NCBI GenBank assembly: GCA_041602035.1
Contig: JBFIHA010000007.1
Location: 1-64,000 of the forward strand
DNA length: 64,000 bases
From: JAOTVV01 sp041602035
GTDB lineage: Bacteria > Gemmatimonadota > Gemmatimonadetes > Gemmatimonadales > GWC2-71-9
Direction: 5' to 3'
Under the pieces are notes generated by a model. It made no database searches. It was not told the DNA's origin and saw only the letters and a program-made list of their open reading frames with translations. The translations under genes were made by a program, and so were the position numbers. Shown piece by piece: positions 25,702 through 34,852 of this stretch (positions within the stretch are counted from its first letter, which is position 1; each line of letters opens with the position of its first letter).

Positions 25702-26874
25702 CTATCTACGCTTAAGCCAGGTAAGTGGATCGAGTGCGATGCCGCCCTGGCCACGGATCTGGAACTCAATGTGTGGCCCATCCTCGGTGCTGCTGCCGCC
25801 GGAGCGACCGACCACGTGACCGGCGGCGATGGTCTGGCCCACCGCCACGTCCACGCGCGACAAGTACAGATAGAGGGTGTAGAAGCCGCCCCCGTGATCG
25901 ACGAGCACAGTTGGGCCATAGGTGCCAAAGGGCCCGGCGTGCTCCACCGCGCCACCCGCGACCGCCTGCACCGGCGTGCCTGCCGGCACGGCGATCCCGA
26001 TGCCGTGACGTCGGATGGCGGTGTTGCCTGGTCCCGGCTGCCGCCCGAAGCGGTAGATGACACGGCCGTCGACGGGCCAGCTCAGGGTTCCGATGCTGCC
26101 GTCGCCGATCGAGCCCGCTGTGGCTGGACTCCGGGCTCGCTCTCGCTCCAACTCGGCGATGATGGCGGCAAGGCGTTCCTCGTCGCGGGCCAGGTTGTCG
26201 AGACGCTGGGTGGTTTGCTGTTGGGAGGCGCGGGTCGACCGCAGTGCCCGCTGACGCCGCTGCTCCAGCGAGACGTAGCGCGACAATTCCTGCACGCGAT
26301 CGCCACGTTGGCGTCCCAGCTCGCCATGCACGGTCACGAGCTCGCGGCGGCGTTGCGCCACTCGGTCTCGCAGCTCCTCGATCTCGCGCGTCAGTGCCCG
26401 GTCCTGTCGGCTCACCAAGTAGAGGTACTTGTAACGGCTGAGGAGATCGCCGAAGCTCTCAGCGGCGAGCAGCACCTCCAAGATCCACAACGATCCGCGC
26501 TTGTAGATCTCCACCAACCTGGTCTCGAGTACGGCTCGCTTTTCGGCGAGCGCGTCCTGCGCCAGCACGAGGTCGATAGAGACGGTGTCGAGCTCCGAGC
26601 CGAGCGAACCGATCTGGCGGTCGAGTTCGTTGACGATGCGCGACGTTGCCGACTTCTGCCGGTCGATGTTGTCCAGTTCCTGTGACAGCGTGTGCGCCTG
26701 TCCCTGCAGCCGGTTGAGCTCACCCTGCAATCGCTGGCGCTCGCGGCGGATCTCCTCCAGCCGTTCCTGGTTGTCCCGGAGGCGCTGGATGAGCGTGGGC
26801 CGCTGTTGACCGGCAGCGGGAACGGGAAGCAGGGCGACGAGGCTGATCGCGGCGAGGGTGCGGAGCGCAATCAC
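25702..26874 (-). CDS. envC: EnvC-like amidase activator (degenerate M23/LytM protein)
   Basis: EnvC is a periplasmic coiled-coil protein pulled on by FtsEX to activate peptidoglycan amidases at the septum. This 390-residue protein has a signal peptide (ISLVALLPVPAAGQ), a long coiled coil (about 28-255) and a C-terminal LytM domain. The LytM domain is catalytically degenerate: the usual HxGxD is RHGIGI, the HL of the core is YL (TLYLYLS), and HxH is HIEF. Loss of zinc ligands is exactly what defines the activator type. GTG 26874 overlaps the ftsX stop (GTGA). It ends the nine-gene operon. Confidence 0.88.
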   Translation of the reverse strand: MIALRTLAAISLVALLPVPAAGQQRPTLIQRLRDNQERLEEIRRERQRLQGELNRLQGQAHTLSQELDNIDRQKSATSRIVNELDRQIGSLGSELDTVSIDLVLAQDALAEKRAVLETRLVEIYKRGSLWILEVLLAAESFGDLLSRYKYLYLVSRQDRALTREIEELRDRVAQRRRELVTVHGELGRQRGDRVQELSRYVSLEQRRQRALRSTRASQQQTTQRLDNLARDEERLAAIIAELERERARSPATAGSIGDGSIGTLSWPVDGRVIYRFGRQPGPGNTAIRRHGIGIAVPAGTPVQAVAGGAVEHAGPFGTYGPTVLVDHGGGFYTLYLYLSRVDVAVGQTIAAGHVVGRSGGSSTEDGPHIEFQIRGQGGIALDPLTWLKRR

Positions 26875-27728
26875 GTCGGGGGCAGATGGCGGTTCACGCT
26901 GGCCGCGCTGGCGGCAAAGCCGAGGAGCGTGCCGAACAGCAGGAACACCAGCGCCTGCCCGGCCGAGTAGAAGGATGCCTGGAACAATGCCCGGGAGACG
27001 GCGGCGTACGCCGCGTAGTTGAGCACGATGGCGAGGGTCCCGCCGAGCGCGCCTTTGATGGCTCCGTCCAGGAGGAAGGGGCGTCGGATGAACCCGTCGG
27101 TGGCGCCGACCAGACGCATGATGTGGATCTCGCGCCCGCGCGCGAGCACCGTCATGCGGATGGTCGTGCCGATGATGATCACGGCGGCCGCCCCGAACGC
27201 GATGCCGATCACGATCCCGACCGCGGCGGCGATGCCTCGCAGGCGGTCGAGCTTCTCGACCCAGTCCCCCCCGTAGCGTACGTCGTCGGCGAAGCGGAAT
27301 CCGCGGACACGTTCGGCGACCGCCGCGACGTGCTCGCTGTCGCGAAAGTCCGGCTTGAGCCGGATCTCGAGCGACGCCGGCAAGGGGTTGATCTCGAGGT
27401 CGGCGAAGATTCCCTGGAACTCCGTCAACTCCTGCCGTGCCCGTTCCAGGGCCTGATCTTCCGTGACGTACTCGACCTCGTCCACCTCGGGAAAGGCCTG
27501 AATGTCGCCGATCGCCAATGTCGCGACCTCCACCGGCGTCCCTCGGGTGAGGTACAGCACGATCTCGACCCGTTCGGCCAGATCTGCGAGCGTGGAGCGC
27601 AGGTTGAGCGCCACGAGGCCAAACAACCCCAGTACGAACAGCGCGAACCCGATGGTCGTCACGGCCAACACCGAGAGCACCGGCGCGCGCCGGAACGACA
27701 GCACGGCTTCCCGCACGGTGAGTCTCAT
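26871..27728 (-). CDS. ftsX: Cell-division ABC-like protein FtsX
   Basis: A 285-residue membrane protein: short cytoplasmic N-terminus, first membrane segment (PVLSVLAVTTIGFALFVLGLFGL), a periplasmic loop (about 50-160) that would bind EnvC, then three C-terminal membrane segments (VGIVIGIAFGAAAVIIIGTTI and two later ones). It couples ATP hydrolysis by FtsE to EnvC outside. The start ATG 27728 overlaps the ftsE stop, and its stop overlaps envC, so the three parts of the complex are made together. Confidence 0.93.
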   Translation of the reverse strand: MRLTVREAVLSFRRAPVLSVLAVTTIGFALFVLGLFGLVALNLRSTLADLAERVEIVLYLTRGTPVEVATLAIGDIQAFPEVDEVEYVTEDQALERARQELTEFQGIFADLEINPLPASLEIRLKPDFRDSEHVAAVAERVRGFRFADDVRYGGDWVEKLDRLRGIAAAVGIVIGIAFGAAAVIIIGTTIRMTVLARGREIHIMRLVGATDGFIRRPFLLDGAIKGALGGTLAIVLNYAAYAAVSRALFQASFYSAGQALVFLLFGTLLGFAASAASVNRHLPPT

Positions 27729-28417
27729 TCGTCGCCCGCCATGACGGCGTGTTCCTCGCCCGAATCGAACACGAGCGCGCCGTCCTGGAGCTCGATGGTT
27801 CGGTAGCTGGTTTGCCGCACGATGCTCAGGTCGTGCGTGGCCATGATGACCGCCGTCCCCATCGCGTTGATGTCTCGGAGGAGCTGGAACACCCCGCGCG
27901 TGGCGCGCTCGTCGAGATTCCCCGTGGGCTCGTCGGCGATGATCACCACCGGGTCGTTGACGAGCGCCCGGGCGATCGCCACGCGCTGCTGTTCGCCGCC
28001 GGAGAGCTCACGCGGGTAGGCGTGCGCCTTCGCGGCGAGCCCCACCTGGGTCAACACCCGCATCACCTTCGGGCCGATGGCGTTGTGGCGCGCGCCGGTG
28101 ACCTCGAGCGCAAAGGCCACGTTCTCCTCGGCCGTGCGTCCCTCGAGCAACCGGAAGTCCTGGAACACGATGCCCATGCGGCGGCGGAGCCCGGCGACCT
28201 CGCGGCGGGACATTTCGTGTGTGTGCGATCCCAGCACCCACACGGTGCCCGACGTGGCCGGCTCGTCGACGTAGATCAGCCGCAGCACGGTGGACTTCCC
28301 CGCGCCCGAATGGCCCGTGAAGAACACGAACTCCCCGCGCGCGATGCGGAACGAGATGTCCTTGAGCGCGAGGGAGTCCTTGGTGAACGCCTTGAAGACC
28401 TTGGAGAAGCGAATCAC
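27725..28417 (-). CDS. ftsE: Cell-division ATP-binding protein FtsE
   Basis: A 230-residue ABC ATPase. It begins MIRFSKVFKAFTKD, has Walker A GHSGAGKSTVL (about 37-47), Q-loop VFQDFRLLEGRT, signature LSGGEQQRVAIARAL and Walker B VIIADEPTGNLD, then H-loop MATHDLSI; all match FtsE. The start is GTG 28417, two bases after the stop of the transsulfuration gene. With FtsX it senses or signals septation and drives EnvC. Confidence 0.95.
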   Translation of the reverse strand: MIRFSKVFKAFTKDSLALKDISFRIARGEFVFFTGHSGAGKSTVLRLIYVDEPATSGTVWVLGSHTHEMSRREVAGLRRRMGIVFQDFRLLEGRTAEENVAFALEVTGARHNAIGPKVMRVLTQVGLAAKAHAYPRELSGGEQQRVAIARALVNDPVVIIADEPTGNLDERATRGVFQLLRDINAMGTAVIMATHDLSIVRQTSYRTIELQDGALVFDSGEEHAVMAGDE

Positions 28418-28419
28418 GA

Positions 28420-29577
28420 TCAGAGGCTGCTGAAAGCGTCCTCAAAGTCGGCGATGATGTCTTCGACGTCCTCGATCCCGAGACTCACCCGGATGAATCC
28501 GTCAGGGATCCCTTGGGCCTCGCGCTCGGCCGGCGTCAGCGAGGCGTGCGAGGTGAACCGGGGTTCGGATACCAGGGTTTCCACGCCGCCGAGGCTTGGC
28601 GCGTGGGCCGCGACACGGAGTTTCCGTAGGACGACCTCCGCGGCCGCCGGTCCGCCGGCCAGTGTGAGCCCGACCATGCCGCCAAATCCCTCGAGCACGC
28701 GGGCGGCCGCCTCGTGATCCGGGTGATCGGGCAGCCCTGGGTAGTGAACCGTGTGTATGGCGGGCTGCGAGCCCGCCCATTCCGCGAAGGCGAGGCCGTT
28801 GGTGTTGTGTCGCGCCATGCGGACGGCGAGCGTCTTGAGTCCCCGTTCGGTGAGCCATGCCGCGTAGGGATCGGGTGACTGTCCCCACACCTGCATCAGG
28901 TGGCGGACCTCCTCGATCACCGCCTCGCTGCCCGCCACGACGCCCCCGATCACATCGGAGTGTCCGTTCAGGTACTTCGTGGCGCTGTGAATCACTAGGT
29001 CCGCCCCGTGTTCGAGCGGCCGGAAGTTGACGGGAGTGGCGAAGGTCGAATCGACGATCATCGCGATCCCCCGTTCCCGGCAGAACGTGGCGACCGGTTC
29101 CGGGTCCACGACTCGCATGAGGGGGTTGGTCGGAGTCTCGATGAACACCGCCCGCGTGGTCTTGCGGATGAGCTGGCGCCAGTTGCGCGGATTGTCTGGG
29201 CTCGCAAACGTGACGTCGATCTCCAGCTTGCCGAACTCCTCCGCAAAAAGCCGACGCGTGCCACCGTAGATCCACTCACTAGCGAGCAGATGATCCCCAG
29301 GGCGGAGCATAGCGAGATGAGCGAGGGCAGTCGCGCCCATGCCACTGGCAACGAATATCGCGCGATCCGCGCCTTCGAGCGCGGCCATTTTGGCGGCGAG
29401 CGAGACCTGGTTCGGGTTGTTGCCGTACCGCGTGTACAACACCTCTTCGCCGGAGCCCACGGGATGGTGGAACGTACTGCTCTGATAGATCGGTGTGGCT
29501 ACCGGAGCGCGGTCCGGCTGGCGCTGCGGCACACCATGGATCGCCGTGGTGGACGGGCCGAGCTTGGGCTGAGTCAT
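28420..29577 (-). CDS. Transsulfuration enzyme (cystathionine gamma-synthase/lyase family)
   Basis: A 385-residue PLP enzyme of the Cys/Met metabolism family, cytoplasmic. Motifs: YTRYGNNPNQ near residue 50, ASGMGA (phosphate-binding region), the metal-like ETPTNPLMRVVD, the PLP aspartate VDSTFATP and the Schiff-base lysine in HSATKYLNGHSDVIGG. Family members make or break cystathionine or handle homocysteine and methionine; the exact reaction cannot be decided from sequence. It lies between the STAS-like and ftsE genes in a long operon with no other sulfur gene, so context does not help. Overlaps the STAS stop by four bases. Confidence 0.9.
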   Translation of the reverse strand: MTQPKLGPSTTAIHGVPQRQPDRAPVATPIYQSSTFHHPVGSGEEVLYTRYGNNPNQVSLAAKMAALEGADRAIFVASGMGATALAHLAMLRPGDHLLASEWIYGGTRRLFAEEFGKLEIDVTFASPDNPRNWRQLIRKTTRAVFIETPTNPLMRVVDPEPVATFCRERGIAMIVDSTFATPVNFRPLEHGADLVIHSATKYLNGHSDVIGGVVAGSEAVIEEVRHLMQVWGQSPDPYAAWLTERGLKTLAVRMARHNTNGLAFAEWAGSQPAIHTVHYPGLPDHPDHEAAARVLEGFGGMVGLTLAGGPAAAEVVLRKLRVAAHAPSLGGVETLVSEPRFTSHASLTPAEREAQGIPDGFIRVSLGIEDVEDIIADFEDAFSSL

Positions 29578-30116
29578 TCCGCCGTGCCGGCCGACGGCGA
29601 GTCGGCTGGGTCCCGGGTGGTGGCACTGGACGAGTGGAGCAGCCGAAGCATCGCCTTGGCCGTGCGTTCAGGGAGAAACACGGCGGACTCGCCAGCCGGG
29701 AGTCCCGGCTCGGTACGGTCGGTCAGGGCGGAGAGCGCCTTGCGGGCGGCCTCGGGAATGTGGCCCAGCATCCGTACCCGCCCCTCTCGGTCTCGAGCGA
29801 TCGCGGCCAACTTGTGTCGCTGGAGGACCGGCTCGATAGCCTCGCAATGCGATGCGGTGACTCCCTGCAACAGGAACGCCCGTGCCCCTCCTTGCTCGAG
29901 CAGAAGCTTGCCCACGATCTCGTCGGCGCACGAGTAGTCCAACAGTCGAACGGTGCTGAAGTCGATCACGGCCACGGGTTCCGAGTCGACGTCGTCGAGG
30001 GCCGCCTGGATACCGTCGCGCACAGCCTTCCCGGTCGGTCGGGTTACGAGATCGCCGTAGGTGCTGGAGACCGTGCGCTGAAGGATGGCCTTGAGATCGA
30101 TACGTTGCATGGTCAC
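29574..30116 (-). CDS. STAS-like (DUF4325-like) protein
   Basis: A 180-residue soluble protein. The core AVIDFSTVRLLDYSCADEIVGKLL has the shape of STAS and STAS-like domains: a beta strand, then the Ser/Thr-containing turn and a helix. C-terminal to it is a charged segment and a Ser/Thr/Pro-rich tail. STAS proteins are anti-anti-sigma factors or regulators controlled by phosphorylation. The GHKL ATPase gene upstream overlaps it (GTGA), which suggests the two form a switch. Start GTG 30116 or the ATG two codons later. Confidence 0.65.
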   Translation of the reverse strand: MTMQRIDLKAILQRTVSSTYGDLVTRPTGKAVRDGIQAALDDVDSEPVAVIDFSTVRLLDYSCADEIVGKLLLEQGGARAFLLQGVTASHCEAIEPVLQRHKLAAIARDREGRVRMLGHIPEAARKALSALTDRTEPGLPAGESAVFLPERTAKAMLRLLHSSSATTRDPADSPSAGTAE

Positions 30117-31006
30117 TGGGCTTCCTGTGCGGGAACGATCATGAGCACCTGACTCCCCGGAAACGGTGTGAGTCCTTCGGTCAGCGGCTGGTCGTCATCC
30201 CACGAGGGGACGATGGAGATCCGCGCGGTGCCGCTCCGGACCGCGAGCTTGCCCGACCACCGGTTCACGTAGCGCGCGATGCCCCCAAGCCCCTGTCCCC
30301 GGCCCGGATCTCGAAACCGGCTCGCTCCCTGGAAGAGTGCCGCTTCCAACGCGGTGGCATCGCTCCACCGATCGCCGAACCGGTTGGCCTGCGTCGCTTC
30401 GAGCGATCGGCGAAATCCGATGCCAGCGTCAGCCACCGCAATCACCACGACCCGCCGTCCGAGTCGCCGCCGCCAATGGTAGGCTTGAACCGCCACCCAC
30501 CCCGATGTGCCAGCGTGCTCTACAATATTTTGACATGCCTCGGAAAGCGCCATAGCGAACCCCATCGTCGCCGTTGCCTCGAGGCCAAGTTCACTGGAGA
30601 GAATGGCGGCCGATCGTTCCTGCACCGATTCCACGACACCGTGCACATCGTCCGATCCGCGGACCGGCGTAATCGCGAGAAGCACGTCGGACGAGTAGGC
30701 CGGTGTCACCCTCGGCACCTTGCCGTGCAGCTCGTACCAGTCCGCGGCGTGTGCGAAGAAGCCTGCTCGTCCCCAGTAGTGGGCGACGTCGCGGTCACTG
30801 GGCACGGTGAGCAGCGGTCGCTCCGGTCCGTGCTCCGCGGCCCACTGGCCGGCGGCCAGGAGCCCGACCAACCCGAAGGGTGAGGCCCACTGCGTGGCGT
30901 GCGCGTCGAACAGGAGTCGGTCGTCGGTCATGTCGCCACAGGCCTTGGCGAACTGTTCGAACGTGCGGGAATCGAAGCTGCCAGGGACGTTGACCACGCG
31001 GGTCAT
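30113..31006 (-). CDS. STAS-like plus GHKL ATPase-domain fusion, anti-sigma-like kinase
   Basis: A 297-residue protein. Residues about 1-90 look STAS-like (LFDAHATQWASPFGLVGLLAAGQWA). The C-terminal half is a GHKL ATP-binding domain with N-box ALSEACQNIVEHAG, G1 box VADAGIGF and G2-like GQGLGGIARYV, as in SpoIIAB/RsbT-type serine kinases. No dimerisation or histidine phosphoacceptor segment is present, so it is not a standard sensor kinase. It starts at ATG 31006, overlapping the PfkB stop, and its stop overlaps the STAS-like gene. The likely target is the neighbouring STAS-like protein. Confidence 0.7.
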   Translation of the reverse strand: MTRVVNVPGSFDSRTFEQFAKACGDMTDDRLLFDAHATQWASPFGLVGLLAAGQWAAEHGPERPLLTVPSDRDVAHYWGRAGFFAHAADWYELHGKVPRVTPAYSSDVLLAITPVRGSDDVHGVVESVQERSAAILSSELGLEATATMGFAMALSEACQNIVEHAGTSGWVAVQAYHWRRRLGRRVVVIAVADAGIGFRRSLEATQANRFGDRWSDATALEAALFQGASRFRDPGRGQGLGGIARYVNRWSGKLAVRSGTARISIVPSWDDDQPLTEGLTPFPGSQVLMIVPAQEAQ

Positions 31007-31956
31007 GTGGGGATGATCTCCCCGCGAAGGTGGAAGTGCAGGTGGCTGGCCCCACGATATCGCACGTTCCGGGCGGCCAACGCGTTCGCCGTGCGCACCG
31101 CATCGACGGTCGGGCTCCCGCCCACGAGGCAACCCACCATCGCACCACCGAACACGTCACCGCATCCTGTCGGATCCAAGGCCTCGGTCGGCGGGGGCGA
31201 CAACCGCTCGGTGCTGATCGGTCCTGGGTCGGATGCACGTCCCTGTCGGCACCGAACGAACTCGAACCCCGACGTGGTGAAGTACACGGTGCCCCGCTCT
31301 CCCAGCGTCACGATGAGCAAACCTACACCATGATGCATGGCCGTGGCAGCCACGCTCATGGGGTCGTCGCCGATTAGGGCCAACTCGTCCTCGTTCATCT
31401 GGATCGCGTCGAAGCACTGGAACCATTGCGCGACGTCCCGTAGTCGCTGCGGCACGCGGGTGCCGTCGCTCGCAACGCCGAGGAGCAGGCTGTGGAGGTC
31501 GGCGTAGATCGGCCCATCGAACCCGCGACGGAGTGCCTGTGCGGTGTCGAGGGTCATCTCGAAGCCCGAGATGAAGTTCACGTAGATCGCATCCACATCC
31601 CGCACCAGCGGGCCCAACTCCTCCCACTGCCAGGGTGGAACACCGCCGCTCAACCGTTCGGCCCGTCGCTGGAGGGACTCGTACCGAATCGTCACGCGGT
31701 TGTTGGGCTCCGGCACCTCGATGAATCGCGCTGCCGAAGACCGGCGGGTCAGGGTCGTGAGGAAGCTGTTGGCTCGATCAGCCAGGTCGCGGCCCACCTT
31801 GATGAGCGGCACCATCGCCCACTCGGCGGGCAGCGATACCTCGAGCGCGGCGAGCGCGTACGCGATGCCTCCCCACTCCTCTACGGGGCCGTCCCGATCG
31901 CCCCGTCCGTGAATCGTGTCCCACACCATCGTCCCGACGACGCCGAGTCGGTTCAC
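31003..31956 (-). CDS. PfkB-family sugar/nucleoside kinase
   Basis: A 317-residue kinase of the ribokinase (PfkB) fold. It begins MNRLGVVGTMVWDTIHG (the usual GG/GN start region is altered), and the anion-hole/catalytic signature is DPTGCGDVFGGA, with the base Asp present. Family members phosphorylate ribose, fructose, adenosine and similar compounds; substrate unknown. It overlaps both neighbours by four bases in the lepA operon, next to another sugar kinase (ROK). Confidence 0.85.
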   Translation of the reverse strand: MNRLGVVGTMVWDTIHGRGDRDGPVEEWGGIAYALAALEVSLPAEWAMVPLIKVGRDLADRANSFLTTLTRRSSAARFIEVPEPNNRVTIRYESLQRRAERLSGGVPPWQWEELGPLVRDVDAIYVNFISGFEMTLDTAQALRRGFDGPIYADLHSLLLGVASDGTRVPQRLRDVAQWFQCFDAIQMNEDELALIGDDPMSVAATAMHHGVGLLIVTLGERGTVYFTTSGFEFVRCRQGRASDPGPISTERLSPPPTEALDPTGCGDVFGGAMVGCLVGGSPTVDAVRTANALAARNVRYRGASHLHFHLRGEIIPT

Positions 31957-32936
31957 GCCGCTCCCCAGGTCTGGACCTTGAAGACCGCAGCCGCGCCGTA
32001 GACACCTGCGGTGCCAGCCAGCGTTCCCGGTACGATCCGGCAGCGTTCCACGCCGGGCTTGAAGGCTCGTCGAGCCACCTCGGCCCGCAGGGGCGTGAAC
32101 AGGCGGTCGCCCGCCGCGGTGACGCCGCCGCAGATCACAACGATCTCGGGATTGAAGATGTTGATCAGGCTCGCGATCCCGGCCCCGAGGAACCGCGCCG
32201 TGTCACGGATGACCTCGAGCGCGTATTCGTCGCCGTCGCGGGCCGCGTCATACACCACCTGCGCGGTGATGGCGCCGAGATCGCCGTCGACGTATTGCCC
32301 CAGTGCCGTCTCGGCCCCCGCGTCGATGCCCTCGACGGCGCGCTCGGCAATCGCGGTTCCCGATGCGTAGGCTTCGATGCAGCCGTAGTTGCCGCACCGA
32401 CACCGTCGACCCGTGGAGTCGATGGTCATGTGGCCGATCTCGCCGGCGATATCGCTCGCGCCATGGAAGATCTCGCCATCGAAGACGATCCCGCCGCCAA
32501 TGCCGGTGCCGATGGTGAGGCCGATGACGACGTTCGCCTCGCGCGCGGCGCCACGCCACCACTCGCCGAAGATGGCGCAGTTCGCGTCGTTATCGAGCGC
32601 GGCAGGCAGCCCGACCGCCTTACTCAGCTTGTCGCGCAACGGGAAATTGCGCCAGCCAAGATTCGGCGTGAGCAACACGATGCCGCTCTTTCTGTCCAGC
32701 GGCCCCGGTGCCCCGACCCCGACACCCGCCACGTCGAGGCTCTCGCTTCCGAGACCTGCGCGCGCTTCGGCGAGCGAGCGCTGCACCATGCGGGCGATTT
32801 GGACCACGATGCCGTCGGGGCCTTCTGCCACGGCGGTGCGCTCCTTCGTGAGGCCCAGCACGCGGTGGCCGTCCTCCGGCACGGTCCCCACCACGATGTT
32901 GGTACCACCGATGTCGACACCGACAATGTGTCGCAT
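31953..32936 (-). CDS. ROK-family glucokinase-like kinase
   Basis: A 327-residue sugar kinase. The phosphate-binding motif is VDIGGTNIVVG at the start, then APGPLDRKSG, the sugar-binding LDNDANCAIFGEWW, GLTIGTGIGGGIV, EIGHMTIDSTGRRCRCGNYGCIE (the ROK zinc motif with three Cys) and CGGVTAAGD. This fits glucokinase (EC 2.7.1.2), although other hexoses are possible. A GAGGGAA lies before ATG 32936. It follows lepA by eleven bases. Confidence 0.9.
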   Translation of the reverse strand: MRHIVGVDIGGTNIVVGTVPEDGHRVLGLTKERTAVAEGPDGIVVQIARMVQRSLAEARAGLGSESLDVAGVGVGAPGPLDRKSGIVLLTPNLGWRNFPLRDKLSKAVGLPAALDNDANCAIFGEWWRGAAREANVVIGLTIGTGIGGGIVFDGEIFHGASDIAGEIGHMTIDSTGRRCRCGNYGCIEAYASGTAIAERAVEGIDAGAETALGQYVDGDLGAITAQVVYDAARDGDEYALEVIRDTARFLGAGIASLINIFNPEIVVICGGVTAAGDRLFTPLRAEVARRAFKPGVERCRIVPGTLAGTAGVYGAAAVFKVQTWGAA

Positions 32937-32947
32937 CGCTCGTTCCC

Positions 32948-34747
32948 TCAATCGACCCGCAGGACGGCGAGGAACGCCTCCTGCGGGATCTCGACGGTCC
33001 CGACCTGCTTCATACGCTTCTTCCCCTCCTTCTGCTTCTCGAGCAGCTTCCGCTTCCGGGTGACATCCCCACCGTAGCACTTCGCCGTGACGTTCTTGCG
33101 AAGCGGCCGGACGGTTTCCCGCGCAATCACGCGAGTCCCGATGGCGGCCTGGATGATGACCTCGAACAGCTGACGCGGGATGAGGTCTTTGAGCTTCTCG
33201 GCCACTCTCCGGCCCCATTCGTGCGCCTTGTCTCGATGAATAATGATACTGAACGCGTCGACTGGATCGCCGTTGATCAGCATGTCGAGCTTGACCAGGT
33301 GGCCCGGTCGGTACCCGGACAACTCGTAGTCCATCGAGGCGTAGCCCCGCGACACCGTCTTCAGGCGATCGTAGAAGTCGAGAATGATCTCCGCCAGTGG
33401 GAACTCCCAGTCCAGCTCCACTCTGGTGGGGTCGAGGTACTGCATACCGAGGTACTCTCCACGCCGCTCCTGGCCGAGTTGCATGAGCGCGCCGATGTAG
33501 TCGGTGGGCGCGGTGATCCGCGCCTTGATGAACGGCTCTTCGACCCGTTCGACTTCCGATCCAGTCGGGAGTTTCGTGGGGTTTTCGATCACCGTGGTGG
33601 TGCCGTTGGTGAAGTGCACGTGGTATTCCACATTCGGGACGGTGGCGATCAGGTCGAGGTCGAATTCTCGCTCGAGGCGCTCCCGCACGATCTCCATGTG
33701 GAGTAACCCCAGGAAGCCGCACCGAAACCCAAAGCCGAGCGCCACCGACGATTCCGGCTCGTAGTGGAGCGACGCGTCATTCAACTGGAGCTTCTCGAGT
33801 GCGTCGCGCAGCTCTTCGTATTGGTTGGCGTCGGTGGGGTACATGCCGGCGAACACCATGGGATGCACTTCCCGATAGCCAGGAAGCAACCGCGTAGCGC
33901 GTTGGTTGGCATCGAGGATGGTATCCCCGACGCGCGTCTCGGTCACACCCCGGATATTGGCGACGACATATCCGACCTCGCCCGCCTCCAATTCGTCGCA
34001 GGGGCGTTGCCCGAGCTGGAGGTACCCCACCTCCGCCACCTCGTACCGGTCCTCGGGGTGGGTCCCGAACGCGATCTCCGTGCCCTTGGCGACGCGGCCG
34101 TCCACCACGCGAATGCTGGGGATCGCCCCACGATAGCGGTCGTAATAGGAATCGAAGATGAGGGCGCGCAGCGGATCGTTGGGGTTGCCGGCGGGCGGCG
34201 GGATGCGGTGCACGATGGCTTCGAGTAGGGCGTCGATGCCTTTGCCTTCTTTGGCAGAGATCCGGAGGATGTCGGCTGGGTCGCTCCCGATCAGCTCCGC
34301 TAGTTCCGCTATCCGCCGGTCCGGATCCGCCGCCGGCAGATCGATCTTGTTCAGCGCGGGCACGATCTCCAAACCGGCATCGATAGCGAGCAACAAGTTG
34401 CTGACGGTCTGCGCTTCGATCCCTTGGCTCGCGTCCACCACGAGGACGGCGCCCTCGCAGGCGTTCAGTGACCGGGATACCTCATAGGTGAAGTCGACGT
34501 GCCCCGGGGTATCGATCAGGTTCAGCTCGTACTGCTCGCCGTCGCGGGACCGATAGTTCATGCGCACCGCGTTGAGCTTGATCGTGATGCCACGTTCCCG
34601 CTCGAGGTCCATCGTATCCAGGACCTGGGCACGCATGCGCCGCTTCTCGAGGGTCTGCGTGGCCTCGATGAGACGATCGGCAAGGGTGGACTTGCCGTGG
34701 TCGATGTGAGCGACGATGCAGAAGTTGCGGATACGGTCCTGGCGCAT
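32948..34747 (-). CDS. lepA: Elongation factor 4 (back-translocase)
   Basis: A 599-residue translational GTPase. GTPase motifs: AHIDHGKSTLADRL (G1), RGITIK (G2), DTPGHVDF (G3), NKIDLP (G4) and ISAKEG (G5). It has EF-G-like domains II, III and V and the LepA-specific C-terminal domain with KCYGGDVTRKRKLLEKQKEGKKRMKQ. Length and motif set match LepA rather than EF-G or TypA. The start is ATG 34747; the frame stays open upstream but crosses into the divergent promoter. A TATATT five bases before the ATG suggests a leaderless mRNA. First gene of the nine-gene operon. Confidence 0.97.
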   Translation of the reverse strand: MRQDRIRNFCIVAHIDHGKSTLADRLIEATQTLEKRRMRAQVLDTMDLERERGITIKLNAVRMNYRSRDGEQYELNLIDTPGHVDFTYEVSRSLNACEGAVLVVDASQGIEAQTVSNLLLAIDAGLEIVPALNKIDLPAADPDRRIAELAELIGSDPADILRISAKEGKGIDALLEAIVHRIPPPAGNPNDPLRALIFDSYYDRYRGAIPSIRVVDGRVAKGTEIAFGTHPEDRYEVAEVGYLQLGQRPCDELEAGEVGYVVANIRGVTETRVGDTILDANQRATRLLPGYREVHPMVFAGMYPTDANQYEELRDALEKLQLNDASLHYEPESSVALGFGFRCGFLGLLHMEIVRERLEREFDLDLIATVPNVEYHVHFTNGTTTVIENPTKLPTGSEVERVEEPFIKARITAPTDYIGALMQLGQERRGEYLGMQYLDPTRVELDWEFPLAEIILDFYDRLKTVSRGYASMDYELSGYRPGHLVKLDMLINGDPVDAFSIIIHRDKAHEWGRRVAEKLKDLIPRQLFEVIIQAAIGTRVIARETVRPLRKNVTAKCYGGDVTRKRKLLEKQKEGKKRMKQVGTVEIPQEAFLAVLRVD

Positions 34748-34752
34748 GGCGG

Positions 34753-34758
34753 AATATA
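34753..34758 (-). promoter_or_regulatory. Putative -10 hexamer of the lepA operon
   Basis: TATATT on the reverse strand ends five bases before the lepA ATG; no Shine-Dalgarno exists between. Transcription would start at or near the ATG. No clear -35. Confidence 0.45.
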
Positions 34759-34852
34759 GCCGGCGCGGTCGTGCTCGTCGTCCGGAGAGTTGCGACCGCA
34801 CGTGGCGCGCATCGCCTTCCGACGGACCGGCGTGCGCCCTATCGTTGTGTGC

